Source of the DNA: Pseudocolwellia sp. AS88
GTDB lineage: Bacteria; Pseudomonadota; Gammaproteobacteria; Enterobacterales; Alteromonadaceae
NCBI RefSeq assembly: GCF_030551755.1
Contig: NZ_JAUPEC010000010.1
Span: forward strand, 62,001-126,000
Direction of reading: 5' to 3'
Length of the DNA stretch: 64,000 nucleotides
Within the stretch, counting starts at the first letter, position 1; each line of letters starts with the position of its first letter. The notes under the pieces were generated by a model that was given only the letters and a program-made list of their open reading frames with translations, made no database searches and was not told the DNA's origin. Position numbers and translations under genes: made by a program. Of this stretch, positions 35,692-45,556 are shown piece by piece.

Positions 35692-36471
35692 TTATTGATG
35701 TAATGCATCCTGCAAAAATGATTCCAATACGTCTGTCATACGTGATTTAATGCTGAGATCAACATTTGATGTGCTATTTTCTATTTGGCAGCTGCCTCTT
35801 TCTAGTTGCGGTGCTGCGAGTAATTTCCAACCTTGCTCTAGTATATAGTCGCTACCAAACTGTTCTTCTACTATTTTTATGTCGTCGGGATGAATAAGTA
35901 TTTGCGTTTTTGCTTCTTGGCTCGGTAATATTTTGATGCCTTCACCAATAGCCGCAGTAATAATATCTGGGTTAGTTTTAGCTTCTTGTAAGGTGATTGC
36001 TTGTGTGAGTTGCACAACTAAATGCAAAAGTTGTTCTTCTATATTTTTTTCAACATTAGCTAAAGGTGTATGTAATTGTTGAATAAGCACTTTCCATTCT
36101 TCAGCTAAAGTATCGATAACTTCTTTACCTTCCGTTATCCCTATTTCTTTACCTTCTTCATGACCTGATTTTAAACCTTCTTCTTTGCCTGAACTTAAAC
36201 CTTCTTCGTAGCCTTTTGAGTAACCTTCTTCTTTACCCTGATTAAAACCTTCTTCGTGGGCTGCTTGACGAATCTCTTCAATGTCTTCTGCCGTTAAAGG
36301 TTCAGGTTCGTCTACTTTGACTTCTTCTGGTGGTTCATACTTCCATGTACTTTTTCTACCTAATGCATTGGTTTTATTCTCATCACTAGCCTGCTGAGTT
36401 TTTTCAACATGTGGAATAGACCAAAGATCAGTCTCTATTTCAGTCGATCCTTTTACGATTTTTTGGCTCAT
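35692..36471 (-). CDS. fliH: flagellar assembly protein FliH
   Basis: Regulator of the FliI ATPase that also ties it to FliN. The 259 residues show an N-terminal region of low complexity, then a run of Gly at four-residue spacing (EEGFNQGKEEGYSKGYEEG and onward, about 78-125) typical of the FliH GxxxG helix, and a C-terminal FliH/YscL domain (about 130-255). The ATG overlaps the fliG stop by one base. Confidence 0.94.
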   Translation of the reverse strand: MSQKIVKGSTEIETDLWSIPHVEKTQQASDENKTNALGRKSTWKYEPPEEVKVDEPEPLTAEDIEEIRQAAHEEGFNQGKEEGYSKGYEEGLSSGKEEGLKSGHEEGKEIGITEGKEVIDTLAEEWKVLIQQLHTPLANVEKNIEEQLLHLVVQLTQAITLQEAKTNPDIITAAIGEGIKILPSQEAKTQILIHPDDIKIVEEQFGSDYILEQGWKLLAAPQLERGSCQIENSTSNVDLSIKSRMTDVLESFLQDALHQ

Positions 36472-37529
36472 TATAAGAACTCATCTCCGCCGCCACCGCC
36501 GCCAAGCATAATTTCGCCAGCGTCAGATAATTTACGTGCTATAGCAAGAATTTCTTTTTGTGCTGCTTCTACTTCTGTAATTCGAACAGGCCCCATAGCT
36601 TCTAAATCATCAGCCATCATTTCAGCTGCACGTTTAGACATATTAGCCATGATTTTGTCTTTAAGAGCATCATCTGCACCTTTAATGGCTTTCATTAATG
36701 AATCTTGTTGAACATCTCGAAGTATAGCTTGAATACCACGATCATCCACATCAGCAAGGTTTTCAAATACAAACATCAGATCTTGTATTTGCTGGCTCAT
36801 CTCTTCGTCATGTTCACGAATAGCATCCATTAAGGCGCCTTCTACGTTGGTATCTAAGAAGTTCATAATGTCTGCAGCAGCTTTTAAACCGCCCATTTTG
36901 GCTGACTGTGCACCCGCTTGACCAGCAAATTGTTTCTCCATGATCTCATTCAATTCTTGCAATGCTGCGGGTTGAACTTCTTCAAGGTTAGCAATACGCA
37001 TGGTTAAATCTAAGCGTACTTTGTCAGCAAATTGACTTAAAATTTCAGCTGACTGATCAGGTTCTAAATAAGATAAAACAATGGTTTGAATTTGAGGATG
37101 CTCATTACGAATAATGTTAGCTACTTGTTTAGAGTCCATCCATTTTAATGAATCTAAACCTTTAGCTCCGCCGCCCATAACAATTTGATCAATTAGATTA
37201 CCAGCTTTATCCTCACCTAATGCTGCGGTTAATGCTTTACGTACAAACTCTTCACTTTGGAAACCTATGGTACTAAAATTCTGAATTTCTTTAATAAATA
37301 ACTTGTGTACCGCCGTTATTTTTTCTTGCGTAAAATCTTGCATAGCCGCCATGCTAGTACCTACTTGCTGTACTTGTTTTGGCTCTAGGTGTTTTAAAAT
37401 TTGCGCAGCATCTTCCTCAGACAAACTTAATAGTAAGATAGCGGCTTTTTCTGTTCCATCTAGTTTATCTACATCAAATCCCGCAGGGGCATTTGCCATA
37501 GGTGCTAGCTCTTGGGATTGATCACTCAT
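36471..37529 (-). CDS. fliG: flagellar motor switch protein FliG
   Basis: C-ring protein that binds the MS-ring and interacts with stators. The N-terminal domain (GTEKAAILLLSLSEEDAAQILKHL), middle domain with the EHPQ motif (EHPQIQTIVLSYL) and C-terminal torque helix (FENLADVDDRGIQAILRDV; conserved charged residues present) are all there. The start is the ATG at 37529 (MSDQSQE), which lies in the last codons of fliF; a TTG two codons upstream is less likely. Length 352. A run of glycines ends the protein. Confidence 0.96.
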   Translation of the reverse strand: MSDQSQELAPMANAPAGFDVDKLDGTEKAAILLLSLSEEDAAQILKHLEPKQVQQVGTSMAAMQDFTQEKITAVHKLFIKEIQNFSTIGFQSEEFVRKALTAALGEDKAGNLIDQIVMGGGAKGLDSLKWMDSKQVANIIRNEHPQIQTIVLSYLEPDQSAEILSQFADKVRLDLTMRIANLEEVQPAALQELNEIMEKQFAGQAGAQSAKMGGLKAAADIMNFLDTNVEGALMDAIREHDEEMSQQIQDLMFVFENLADVDDRGIQAILRDVQQDSLMKAIKGADDALKDKIMANMSKRAAEMMADDLEAMGPVRITEVEAAQKEILAIARKLSDAGEIMLGGGGGGDEFL

Positions 37530-39255
37530 CTTCAACTAACCAACTTTTAACTACTTGAGAGGATAATTCAGGTTCATTTGCAACTAGAGCCCGAACAGCT
37601 TTTAAAATATCTTCGTCTCGATGTAGGTCTGGTAATTGTAAGCTACCATCAGGGGCGAAGCCTACTGCGCCTGCATCGAATTCTGTGGTTAACATATCCA
37701 TAGTTTCATCACCTAAATCAATATGACTATCAAGTGATTTGTCACCGTAGTCATCTGGTGATTGGTCTGGATAAATTAAACGTTTCAGCATTGGACGAAC
37801 TACAGCCATAATCAAAACAATTATAACAATTGCGCCAAGTACTAGTTTTAGCATTTTCAAGAACCACGGCTGCTCGTACATTGGTACGGGTACTTCAGCA
37901 ACAATGTCTGCACGAGAAAACGGTAAGGTAATAACCTCTAGTACATCTCCACGCTGTAAGTCAAAACCTACGCTACCTTGTAATAAACGACGAATATTAG
38001 CGATTTCTGATTCACTTCTTGGTGCATACGAAATAGATGGAGCGCCAACTTCATCGCCATCAGCATTAGGCTCTGCTGGTGTTGCCGTTGATAAATAGTC
38101 TAGTGCAACTGAAACACTTACGCGACGAATAATACCTGTCTGTTGTTTAGTATGGCTTATAGCTTCATCTAATTCATAGTTTTTAGTTGATTCTAAATGA
38201 TTTCTGCTAGGCATTGCTCGGGTTTGCGCACCACCCGTAGCATCTTCAGGAATATCTGACTCTAAAGGAGGCTGATTTGATAGTGCTCCAGGAATACCAC
38301 CTAACATGCCACCTATGGTTTTATCTTCTACTTTCATTTCGCTGCGCAATGCAGGTAAATCTGAATTATAACGACGTTGTGTTTCTTCAGTATTAGTGAA
38401 ATCCATAGTTACATCAACTTGTGCAGTGTAATTACCTAAACCAACAACGGGTATAAGAATAGAATCTATTTTATTCATATATTCAGATTCACGTTTTTGT
38501 TCTATTTCAAACTCTTTACGTGAGCGAGATGAAAGAGAGTCTTGTGAACCTGAGTTTAATAAGCGACCATTTTGATCGGTAACGGTTACTTTACTTGGAG
38601 TTAAGCCTTGTACTGCCGAAGCAATAATATCGACAACAGCGTCAACTTTTTCTTCAGGTAATTGACGACCTTTTTGTAAAGTAAGTACTACAGTGGCTGA
38701 AGGTGATTTAACGCGTTTAGCAAAAATATTATCTTTAGGAATAGCAAGTAGTACTTTAGCGCGAGTAATTGATTGTAGCTCTTCTATTGTTCTAGCTAGT
38801 TGTTGCTCACGAGAATGTTTAAGGCGTTCACTTTCAAGACGTTGGCTTACACCGAAGCCCATATCTTCCATAATAATTTCATTACCTTCTACTTTCTCAT
38901 TAGTTAAACCTTCACGAGCAAGAAGTAATTTAACATCTTGATAATCATCAGCGGGAACTGAAATAGAATTGTTTTCTTGAATGTAATCAACTTTATTCGC
39001 ATCAAGGTAATCCATTGTTTTGATTAATTCTTGAGTTGGAAGTTTGGCAATTACACGGTATTCAGCTTGATTTGCCCACATGATCACGAAGATGGCGATA
39101 ACTAAACAAATAGCCAAAGCCATGATTAGCGTAAGTTGTCTTAGAACATCAACGTTACCAAGTGCTGATGCAAAGCCTGACTTTTGCTCTTCTGAAATGC
39201 TATCTGAGCCATCATCGGCTACTACCATTCCTGTGTTATCAACTGTATCAGCCAC
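37522..39255 (-). CDS. fliF: flagellar MS-ring protein FliF
   Basis: Forms the inner-membrane MS-ring on which the motor is built. The 577 residues have transmembrane helices at about 35-60 and 470-492; the ring-building motifs lie between (YRVIAKLPTQELIKTMDYL, LLAREGLTNE, NYELDEAISH); the C-terminal FliG-binding tail is at about 550-577. It starts with GTG preceded by GGAGAAA. 49 bp after fliE. Confidence 0.96.
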   Translation of the reverse strand: MADTVDNTGMVVADDGSDSISEEQKSGFASALGNVDVLRQLTLIMALAICLVIAIFVIMWANQAEYRVIAKLPTQELIKTMDYLDANKVDYIQENNSISVPADDYQDVKLLLAREGLTNEKVEGNEIIMEDMGFGVSQRLESERLKHSREQQLARTIEELQSITRAKVLLAIPKDNIFAKRVKSPSATVVLTLQKGRQLPEEKVDAVVDIIASAVQGLTPSKVTVTDQNGRLLNSGSQDSLSSRSRKEFEIEQKRESEYMNKIDSILIPVVGLGNYTAQVDVTMDFTNTEETQRRYNSDLPALRSEMKVEDKTIGGMLGGIPGALSNQPPLESDIPEDATGGAQTRAMPSRNHLESTKNYELDEAISHTKQQTGIIRRVSVSVALDYLSTATPAEPNADGDEVGAPSISYAPRSESEIANIRRLLQGSVGFDLQRGDVLEVITLPFSRADIVAEVPVPMYEQPWFLKMLKLVLGAIVIIVLIMAVVRPMLKRLIYPDQSPDDYGDKSLDSHIDLGDETMDMLTTEFDAGAVGFAPDGSLQLPDLHRDEDILKAVRALVANEPELSSQVVKSWLVEDE

Positions 39256-39304
39256 TTAATTTCTCCGCCAATTTCGAATAAGGATAATGAATAAAGGGAA
39301 ATGC

Positions 39305-39646
39305 CTAAACAGGCATATTCATGATTTCTTTGTAGGCTTCTACAAATTTGTTACGTACTTGAACGGTAGCTTCGAACCCAATACTGGCTTTTGATGCTGA
39401 GATCATAGTTTGCGCAAGGGTTACATTAGGATCGCCCATCTCAAAAGCAGTTCGCTCAGCGCCTGCAGTTTGTTGGAGGTCGTTTACTGAATTTACGGCA
39501 TCTTTTAATAAATCACCAAAATTACTACCTGACTTATTTACAGCCGGAATTGCGTTATCCGATGTAATAGCTTGCGTATTATGGTTCATTGCCTCTAAAG
39601 ACATACTTTGCATTTGAGCAAATAAAGAATTTGATTTGATATCCAT
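39305..39646 (-). CDS. fliE: flagellar hook-basal body protein FliE
   Basis: A 113-residue adaptor between the MS-ring and rod. The typical C-terminal block (FGDLLKDAVNSVNDLQQTAG...FEMGDPNVTLAQTMISASKASIGFEATVQVRNKFVEAYKEIMNMPV) is complete. It is first in the fliEFGHIJ unit, with a strong sigma-54 site 53 bases upstream. Confidence 0.95.
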   Translation of the reverse strand: MDIKSNSLFAQMQSMSLEAMNHNTQAITSDNAIPAVNKSGSNFGDLLKDAVNSVNDLQQTAGAERTAFEMGDPNVTLAQTMISASKASIGFEATVQVRNKFVEAYKEIMNMPV

Positions 39647-39698
39647 AGTATTCTCGCTTGTGTCAATTTCTTGATGTTTATTCTGATACTAGTGATAA

Positions 39699-39714
39699 AG
39701 CAATCATAATGCCA
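39699..39714 (-). promoter_or_regulatory. sigma-54 promoter of fliEFGHIJ
   Basis: On the - strand TGGCATTATGATTGCT: GG-N10-GC spacing, TGGCAT -24 (one mismatch) and perfect TTGCT -12. It lies 53 bases before the fliE ATG and after the flrC terminator, so it opens a new transcription unit. Confidence 0.8.
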
Positions 39715-39807
39715 AGGTAGAAATATAAATTTACATTAGTAATTAGTCTAATATTTTCAATGAGATAAAAACATAACCTATTGGAATAATTAAACTATAG
39801 ATAATAA

Positions 39808-39835
39808 AAAACCCAGTATTTATCTACTGGGTTTT
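39808..39835 (-). terminator. intrinsic terminator after flrC
   Basis: An 11-bp perfect stem (aaaacccagta / tactgggtttt) with a six-base loop. On the - strand it ends in a T run. It lies 79 bp past the flrC stop and separates flrBC from fliE. Confidence 0.8.
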
Positions 39836-39913
39836 ATGTATTTATGCTTAAGTTAGTTTCAAGATTAGTTAATCAATAAACAATAAGCAGAAAGTAGCTA
39901 AAATGTTTGTCCT

Positions 39914-41257
39914 TTATGCTGGTATTTGAATACCTGAATCACGCATTTTAGCTATTTTATAACGCAGTGTTCTTGGGCTAATGCCTAAGCGCTCAGCAAC
40001 ATTTTTACGACTACCCTGACACGCATTTAAGGTATCTAAAATAATTTGATGCTCTTGAATTTTCAACTCATTACCTAACTTATCATCAGATGTAACTTGC
40101 GCTTCATTGGCAGTTGGTAAAGTAGTTGTTTCAAACTGTTCAATAAGTAGATCAGAAGCATCAATTACATTGTTACTATGTAAAATAAGTGCTCTTTGGA
40201 TCACATTATCAAGCTCTCGTACATTTCCAGGCCAATCATAAGCAGTTAACTTGCTACGGGCGGCGGCTGTAAATTCTGGGATAGCATCTGAACTTTTTTG
40301 TGCTATGCGTTCCACAAGATGTTTAGCTAAAGGTAAAATATCATCTCGTCTTTCTGCTAACGCCTTCCAAGTTAATGGAAATACATTAAGTCGATAATAT
40401 AAATCTTCTCTAAATACACCTTCGCCAACAGCTTGTTTCAAATCACGGTTACTTGTCGCAATCACTCTTACGTCTAACTTAATAGTTTTACGACCACCTA
40501 AACGTTCAACTTCACGCTCTTGTAATACACGTAATATTTTTGCTTGTAAGCCTAAATCCATCTCGGTAATTTCGTCTAACAAAATAGTACCGCCTTGGGC
40601 TTGTTCAAACTTACCTGGCGATGCTTGAATAGCGCCAGTAAAAGCACCTTTTTCATAACCAAATAATGTTGCTTCTAACATATTCTCAGGGATCGCAGCG
40701 CAATTAATTGCAACAAAAGGGTTTTCACTTCTATCTGAGTTGTAATGCACATACTGAGCAAGTACTTCTTTACCAGAGCCACTCGGACCTAAAACCATAA
40801 CCGAAGCATCTGTAGCTGCAACTTTTTTAGCAAGAGACAACAATTCAATACTTTTGGCATCAGCCACAACAGGTTCAAATTGATTAGGAATTTCAAGAGG
40901 CACATATTGATTAACTGTATTTAACAAAACCTCAGGTGAAAATGGTTTAGCCATATAGTTACTTGCGCCATCTTTCATGGCTTGAACCGCATCGTCGATA
41001 GTTCCGTATGCAGTCATAATTAATACGGGCATTTGTGGTAAATTATTTTTAATACTTTTTAATAAGCTTAAGCCTGACATACCGCCCATCTGAACATCGC
41101 TTACCACTAAATCTACTTTATGATTTTTAAGTTGTAATAGTGCGACTTCTCCAGACTCAGCTTCAATACACTGAAACCCTGCGAGCATTAATGTATCAAC
41201 TAAAGCTTCTCTTAATCCTGAATCGTCTTCAACGACTAAAATCTTACTTGTGTTCAT
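39914..41257 (-). CDS. flrC: sigma-54 dependent flagellar response regulator FlrC
   Basis: Phosphorylated by FlrB; activates sigma-54 flagellar promoters. Receiver domain with Asp54 (VVSDVQMGG); AAA+ domain with Walker A GPSGSGKE (157-164) and the sigma-54-contacting GAFTGA (204-209); C-terminal Fis-type helix-turn-helix (RKNVAERLGISPRTLRYKI). The start is ATG 41257 (MNTSKILVVEDD, 447 residues) because GGAGAAAGCTA precedes it; a longer upstream frame runs into flrB. It overlaps the flrB end by 14 bp. Confidence 0.96.
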   Translation of the reverse strand: MNTSKILVVEDDSGLREALVDTLMLAGFQCIEAESGEVALLQLKNHKVDLVVSDVQMGGMSGLSLLKSIKNNLPQMPVLIMTAYGTIDDAVQAMKDGASNYMAKPFSPEVLLNTVNQYVPLEIPNQFEPVVADAKSIELLSLAKKVAATDASVMVLGPSGSGKEVLAQYVHYNSDRSENPFVAINCAAIPENMLEATLFGYEKGAFTGAIQASPGKFEQAQGGTILLDEITEMDLGLQAKILRVLQEREVERLGGRKTIKLDVRVIATSNRDLKQAVGEGVFREDLYYRLNVFPLTWKALAERRDDILPLAKHLVERIAQKSSDAIPEFTAAARSKLTAYDWPGNVRELDNVIQRALILHSNNVIDASDLLIEQFETTTLPTANEAQVTSDDKLGNELKIQEHQIILDTLNACQGSRKNVAERLGISPRTLRYKIAKMRDSGIQIPA

Positions 41258-42467
41258 TAGCTTTCTCCATTGGTGAAGCATGAAAACTGCTGACTGATGA
41301 ATGTTGTTCAGCTTTATTTACTTGAGCTGACTTTTGATTATGGGTTTGTTTAATCGTAGTTTCGAGCAAGGGTATATGAATACAGAAATGTGCGCCTTCA
41401 CCCGCTTGACTCACTAACTTAACATCGCCTTGGTGAGCATTAGCAACTGATTTAACAACAGCTAAACCTAAACCAGTGCCTTGCGAACGAGATGTGTAAA
41501 AAGGTTCGAATATTTTATCCGCCAGCTCTTTATCAATACCTTTGCCGTTATCGCGAACACTTAACAATGCATAACCATCTTTACAATAAGAAGTTAACTC
41601 AATTTCAGCACCTTCTTTAATCACTTGAATACTATTAAGCACTAAGTTTTGAATTGCGCCGACTAATGCACTTTGATTACCTAAAATTTGACAATCGGTT
41701 TCACATAATTTGAAGGTGATTTTTGCATTTTCTTTTTTAACAATGGCATCAATCGACTGAACTGAATTCTTCAGAAGTTCATTAATTGATAAAGGCTCTA
41801 CCACTTGCTGTTTACCACTTTTAGCAAAAAGTAGCATATCGTTAACTTGTTGTTCTAAATCTTGCAATCGAGTCATCAACTTTTCTTGGAAACTTTCTCT
41901 CGATTCAGCAGTTATTTTTTTATTCTGTAAATTAGCACCGTATAACATAGCCGCAGAAAGTGGTGTTCTGATCTGATGAGCAAGTGTTGATACCATTCTT
42001 CCTAAAGAAGAAAGGCGTTGTAGCTGGCCTAATTTATCTTGTAGTAATCGAGTTTCAGTTAAGTCGGTGATCATAATAAGTTGACCTGGTTGATCACCCA
42101 ATGCAGTGATTTCTAACTTAACTCTGCGGCCATCATTTAATGACACTTCATGCCAATCATCAGCACGCGGTTTAAAAGACCGTTTGATCACGTTAAACCA
42201 AGGCTGACCTAAAATAGGTTCATCAAGTAATTCTCGAGCAACATCATTAATTTTTACAACAACACCATTACCATCAAGGATAATCATGCCTGTTGGCATA
42301 ACATCAATGACTTGATTGAGTTGCTTGATTTGTTCTTTCAACTCGGAGATATCATCAGTATTCGAATGCAATTTTACATTCGCAGATGGTCCACCTGCAT
42401 AGAAAGAAAATGTACTTTGTTCAAATGTATTATTGATGTTTGTTACTGCTGATGTTGCATATGTCAT
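41244..42467 (-). CDS. flrB: flagellar sensor histidine kinase FlrB
   Basis: Soluble kinase partner of FlrC. There is no transmembrane segment. It has a PAS domain (about 48-140, VMPTGMIILDGNGVVVKIND), HisKA with His164 (LAHQIRTPLSAAML), and HATPase_c with N box (QNLVLNSIQVI) and G boxes (DNGKGID, GTGLGLAV). Length 407. A C-terminal tail of about 40 residues is polar and variable. A consensus sigma-54 site lies 37 bp upstream. Confidence 0.95.
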   Translation of the reverse strand: MTYATSAVTNINNTFEQSTFSFYAGGPSANVKLHSNTDDISELKEQIKQLNQVIDVMPTGMIILDGNGVVVKINDVARELLDEPILGQPWFNVIKRSFKPRADDWHEVSLNDGRRVKLEITALGDQPGQLIMITDLTETRLLQDKLGQLQRLSSLGRMVSTLAHQIRTPLSAAMLYGANLQNKKITAESRESFQEKLMTRLQDLEQQVNDMLLFAKSGKQQVVEPLSINELLKNSVQSIDAIVKKENAKITFKLCETDCQILGNQSALVGAIQNLVLNSIQVIKEGAEIELTSYCKDGYALLSVRDNGKGIDKELADKIFEPFYTSRSQGTGLGLAVVKSVANAHQGDVKLVSQAGEGAHFCIHIPLLETTIKQTHNQKSAQVNKAEQHSSVSSFHASPMEKANEHK

Positions 42468-42503
42468 AATGGATCACTCGATTATTGATTACATATACAA
42501 CAA

Positions 42504-42519
42504 AGCATTTACCGTGCCA
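42504..42519 (-). promoter_or_regulatory. sigma-54 promoter of flrBC
   Basis: On the - strand TGGCACGGTAAATGCT: perfect TGGCACG -24 element and ATGCT -12 element with GG-N10-GC spacing, 37 bases before the flrB ATG. It places flrBC under FlrA control, as known in Vibrio. Confidence 0.82.
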
Positions 42520-42713
42520 AACAATAAACACTTAAAATACAACAGATTAAAAAGAAAAACCTATTAAAAATGAAAAAAATTAAAGGTCAATTTTTTGGCT
42601 AGAAACTAAATTACCTTCATTTATCCATTAATAATTTCATATATGAACGTTAGCTACTGAAAGTATCGACACGGTAATGAATTGCACTAGTTATGTGGAT
42701 GTTTATTAGGTGT

Positions 42714-42754
42714 AAAAAAAAGATAACTTAATCCTGCGAAGGTTACGTTATCTC
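42714..42754 (-). terminator. intrinsic terminator after flrA
   Basis: An outer stem (agataac at 42721-42727 with gttatct at 42747-42753) and an inner CCT/AGG stem around TTCGC-like bases. On the - strand the hairpin is followed by eight T residues. It sits about 35 bp past the flrA stop. Confidence 0.7.
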
Positions 42755-42786
42755 TTTTATGAAGATTATATGGGAATACTTTAAAG

Positions 42787-44253
42787 CTATTTCTGTAAGC
42801 TATATTTACGCATTTTTTCAACTAAGGTTGTTCTACGCATACCTAAAGTTTCCGCAGCTCTAGCAACAACCCAATCATTAATATCTAATGACTGAGTCAC
42901 CAAAGACACTTCAAGTTCAGCTAAATAATCTTTTAGGTTAAAACCTTCTGTAGGTAAAATAGTAATACTCTCTGTTCCGTTTACATCTTCCAAAGCTAAA
43001 GATGCTTCTTCTTCATCTGTATCTTCGTAGTCAAAGCCAGCAAACATTTCGTTAATTGCATCACGCTCTTGCAATTCTTCTGGATAATCAGGCTCATAAT
43101 CTTCTACTTCTACATGACGATATTTGAAAGGTAACTGCCCTACATTAACGACTTGCTCGCCATACATGATAATCATCCGCTCAATCAAGTTTGAAAGTTC
43201 TCTAACGTTACCTAACCACTGATGCTCTTTTAAAGATTCAATGGCTTTTTCAGTAAAGCGAACGGTGTGACCTTGCTCAGCAGTAAAACGAGATATAAGC
43301 TCATTCATTAATAATGGAATATCGTCTTTACGTTCTCTTAATGCTGGGGTTTCAATAGGAAAAACGTTCAATCGGTAATAAAGATCTTCACGAAACTCAT
43401 TAGTTTTGATCATTTCTTCTAAATGTTGATGCGTAGCAGCAATAATACGTACATCAGCTTTAATACTTTTACTTCCACCTACACGTTCAAATGTGCGTTC
43501 TTGAAGAACACGCAACAACTTAACTTGCATAGGTTGAGGCATATCACCAATTTCGTCTAAAAATAAAGTACCACCTTCAGCCATTTCAAAACGCCCTTTT
43601 CGGGTTGAAATAGCGCCAGTAAATGCACCTTTTTCATGACCAAATAATTCACTTTCTAATAAATCAGGAGGAATAGCGCCACAATTAACGGGAACAAAAG
43701 GCCCTTTAGTGCGGTCAGATAAATTATGGATGTTACGAGCAACAACTTCTTTACCCGTACCCGATTCACCTAAAACTAAAACATTCGCCGAAGTACTTGC
43801 TACTTGCTCAATTAAAAATCGAACTTGTTGCATCGGTTCACTGGTTCCTACTAATGAGCGGAACAGTACATTAGGACAATTGTCTCGGCGTTTATTAGGT
43901 AAGTTATTATGGTAATGATGGCTGTGATGTATCAACTCGGTTAGCTGACCATAGTTTAATGGAACCGATAGTTCACCAATAATGTTGCTGAATCGCTCTA
44001 CTTGAGATTTATCGATTAAGTCATGATAAATAAATGGGCAAGCAGGATGAGATTTTATGATGGCAGCAATTTGATCCGAAATTTCTCCGCATACAACTAC
44101 CGCGAGAATATTTGGAACATCAACTAAGTATTTAACAATGTCAGATTCTGGAAACACATGAAAGTGTTCACCGACAAATGCTAATACAGTTTCTATTTGA
44201 TTTCTTCGTTCCGAGTCATTGTCGACAACGAGAATATATTTCTGCCCTTGCAT
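42787..44253 (-). CDS. flrA: master flagellar regulator FlrA (FleQ)
   Basis: Sigma-54 enhancer-binding protein at the top of the polar flagellar hierarchy. Its FleQ-type N-terminal receiver-like domain (1-115) lacks a phospho-accepting Asp (AVVVCGE where VVxxD would be). The AAA+ domain has Walker A GESGTGKE (162-169) and GAFTGA (209-214). A Fis-like helix-turn-helix lies at the C-terminus ([20 protein letters not shown]). Length 488. In relatives FlhG and c-di-GMP restrain this protein; the residues for c-di-GMP binding were not checked here. Confidence 0.95.
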   Translation of the reverse strand: MQGQKYILVVDNDSERRNQIETVLAFVGEHFHVFPESDIVKYLVDVPNILAVVVCGEISDQIAAIIKSHPACPFIYHDLIDKSQVERFSNIIGELSVPLNYGQLTELIHHSHHYHNNLPNKRRDNCPNVLFRSLVGTSEPMQQVRFLIEQVASTSANVLVLGESGTGKEVVARNIHNLSDRTKGPFVPVNCGAIPPDLLESELFGHEKGAFTGAISTRKGRFEMAEGGTLFLDEIGDMPQPMQVKLLRVLQERTFERVGGSKSIKADVRIIAATHQHLEEMIKTNEFREDLYYRLNVFPIETPALRERKDDIPLLMNELISRFTAEQGHTVRFTEKAIESLKEHQWLGNVRELSNLIERMIIMYGEQVVNVGQLPFKYRHVEVEDYEPDYPEELQERDAINEMFAGFDYEDTDEEEASLALEDVNGTESITILPTEGFNLKDYLAELEVSLVTQSLDINDWVVARAAETLGMRRTTLVEKMRKYSLQK

Positions 44254-44327
44254 AACTTCCTGAAGCTTATTTTGTTATTAATATGCTTTTAGTATTGACG
44301 CGCTTTAGTGAATAATCAATAAAAAAT

Positions 44328-44342
44328 TGACACTTGTTGTCA
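44328..44342. promoter_or_regulatory. inverted repeat TGACA-N5-TGTCA upstream of flrA
   Basis: A 15-bp symmetric element 75 bp before the flrA ATG in a very AT-rich gap. It could be an operator for flrA control; no known consensus is claimed. Confidence 0.3.
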
Positions 44343-44802
44343 GTTATTTGACTTGTGTTAATTTATTATTTTAAAGATGTTAATTTATTGTTATATATAA
44401 TTATTTTAGTTTAAAAAAGCATCATTAGATTTATATTCTTATATTTTAATGACTTTATAACTCATAGAAAGCACCTTGCTATCCAACAAAAATTGAGAAA
44501 TCACTTAAAGAAAACCCAATCCTAATAAACATAAAGGGAGATATAAGTTTAATTTAATTAAAAATAAAGGCATAAAAAATGCTTAATAATTTGTGACGTA
44601 AATTTAACCAAAACAATTTAGTGTTTACATATTAATATTGAAGACTCTATTCATTAATAAATAAGCTTTAATGAATAAAAACTCACTAAGTTGTTTATTA
44701 TATTTTATATAAATTGTTATCCAGTACATTGCAGGCGTTTTTTCTTTGATGATGTATACTGATAACTTGCTTGTTAGTTAAAAGTAATAATTGGAATTTC
44801 CT
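44343..44802. other. AT-rich divergent spacer between flrA and fliS
   Basis: About 550 bp lie between the divergent flrA (-) and fliS (+), of which this is the larger part. It has many stops and no coding signal. A TATACT hexamer at about 44755 could be a -10 for fliS, but its -35 is not convincing. No sigma-54 or sigma-28 match was found on the + strand. Confidence 0.4.
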
Positions 44803-45201
44803 ATGACTCATATCTCTCTTAAAAAGTACAAACAAACCACAGTAAGTGCCGCTAAAGAAGCTTCACCTTATCAACTTGTGGCTATGCTTTTTCAAGAACT
44901 ACTTGGCAGCATTGCTTCAGCTAAAGGCGCTATTGAACAAAAAAACTTAGCTAGAAAAGGTGAGCTTATTTCGAAAGCGATTACCATTATTTCAGTGTTG
45001 GAAGGATCGATTGATTTTGAAAATGGTGGTGAAGTTTCTAACAATTTGGCCGCGTTATATAACTACAGTTCTGAGCAGTTACTGCAAGCTAATATAAATA
45101 ACAGTATTGAATTGCTTGATGAAGTTATTCAAATTCTTTTACCTATTAAAGCTGGTTGGGATTCTATTCCTGCTGAAGCTCAAACCTCTGTAAGCTTCTA
45201 A
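44803..45201 (+). CDS. fliS: flagellin export chaperone FliS
   Basis: A 132-residue helical chaperone that binds the flagellin C-terminus before export. Typical start KKYKQTTVSAAKEASPYQLVAMLFQELLGSIASAKGAIE. ATG 44803 is preferred over TTG 44791 (GGAA six bases upstream). It is on the + strand, while all flagellar genes on both sides are on the -. Overlaps the next gene by TAATG. Confidence 0.92.
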   Translation: MTHISLKKYKQTTVSAAKEASPYQLVAMLFQELLGSIASAKGAIEQKNLARKGELISKAITIISVLEGSIDFENGGEVSNNLAALYNYSSEQLLQANINNSIELLDEVIQILLPIKAGWDSIPAEAQTSVSF

Positions 45202-45542
45202 TGTCTGACTCCTTCTATCAGCAACTAAATCAGATCATTACTTTGTCAGAAAAAATTTTATTATGGCTAAGTAATGAGTTTGAACAAACAAATAACGATG
45301 AAGAAGAGTTGAATGCTGAAGAGCTATTAGCATGGAATTTAGAGCGAGATAAGTTAATCAAATTAACCTTTAATGAAGAGCAGTCTGAAAATTACAGCGA
45401 ACATTTAACATTGATTAATCAGATGGTAGCGCTTGATAATCAATTAACTGAACAAGCTGCAAAAAATAAACTCGTACTAAAAACAAGTTTACTTAAAATG
45501 AAAAAAAATCAAAAAGCAGCAAGCACCTACAAAAAATATTAA
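45201..45542 (+). CDS. fliT: FliT-like flagellar chaperone
   Basis: A 113-residue, all-helical, acidic-then-basic protein directly coupled to fliS by a one-base overlap. Size and place match the FliT/FlaI group, which in enteric bacteria binds FliD and in Vibrio lies beside fliS. No strong motif is readable, so the name rests on context. It ends 14 bp from the converging fliD stop with no visible terminator in between. Confidence 0.65.
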   Translation: MSDSFYQQLNQIITLSEKILLWLSNEFEQTNNDEEELNAEELLAWNLERDKLIKLTFNEEQSENYSEHLTLINQMVALDNQLTEQAAKNKLVLKTSLLKMKKNQKAASTYKKY

Positions 45543-45556
45543 TTTATAACTTTTCG

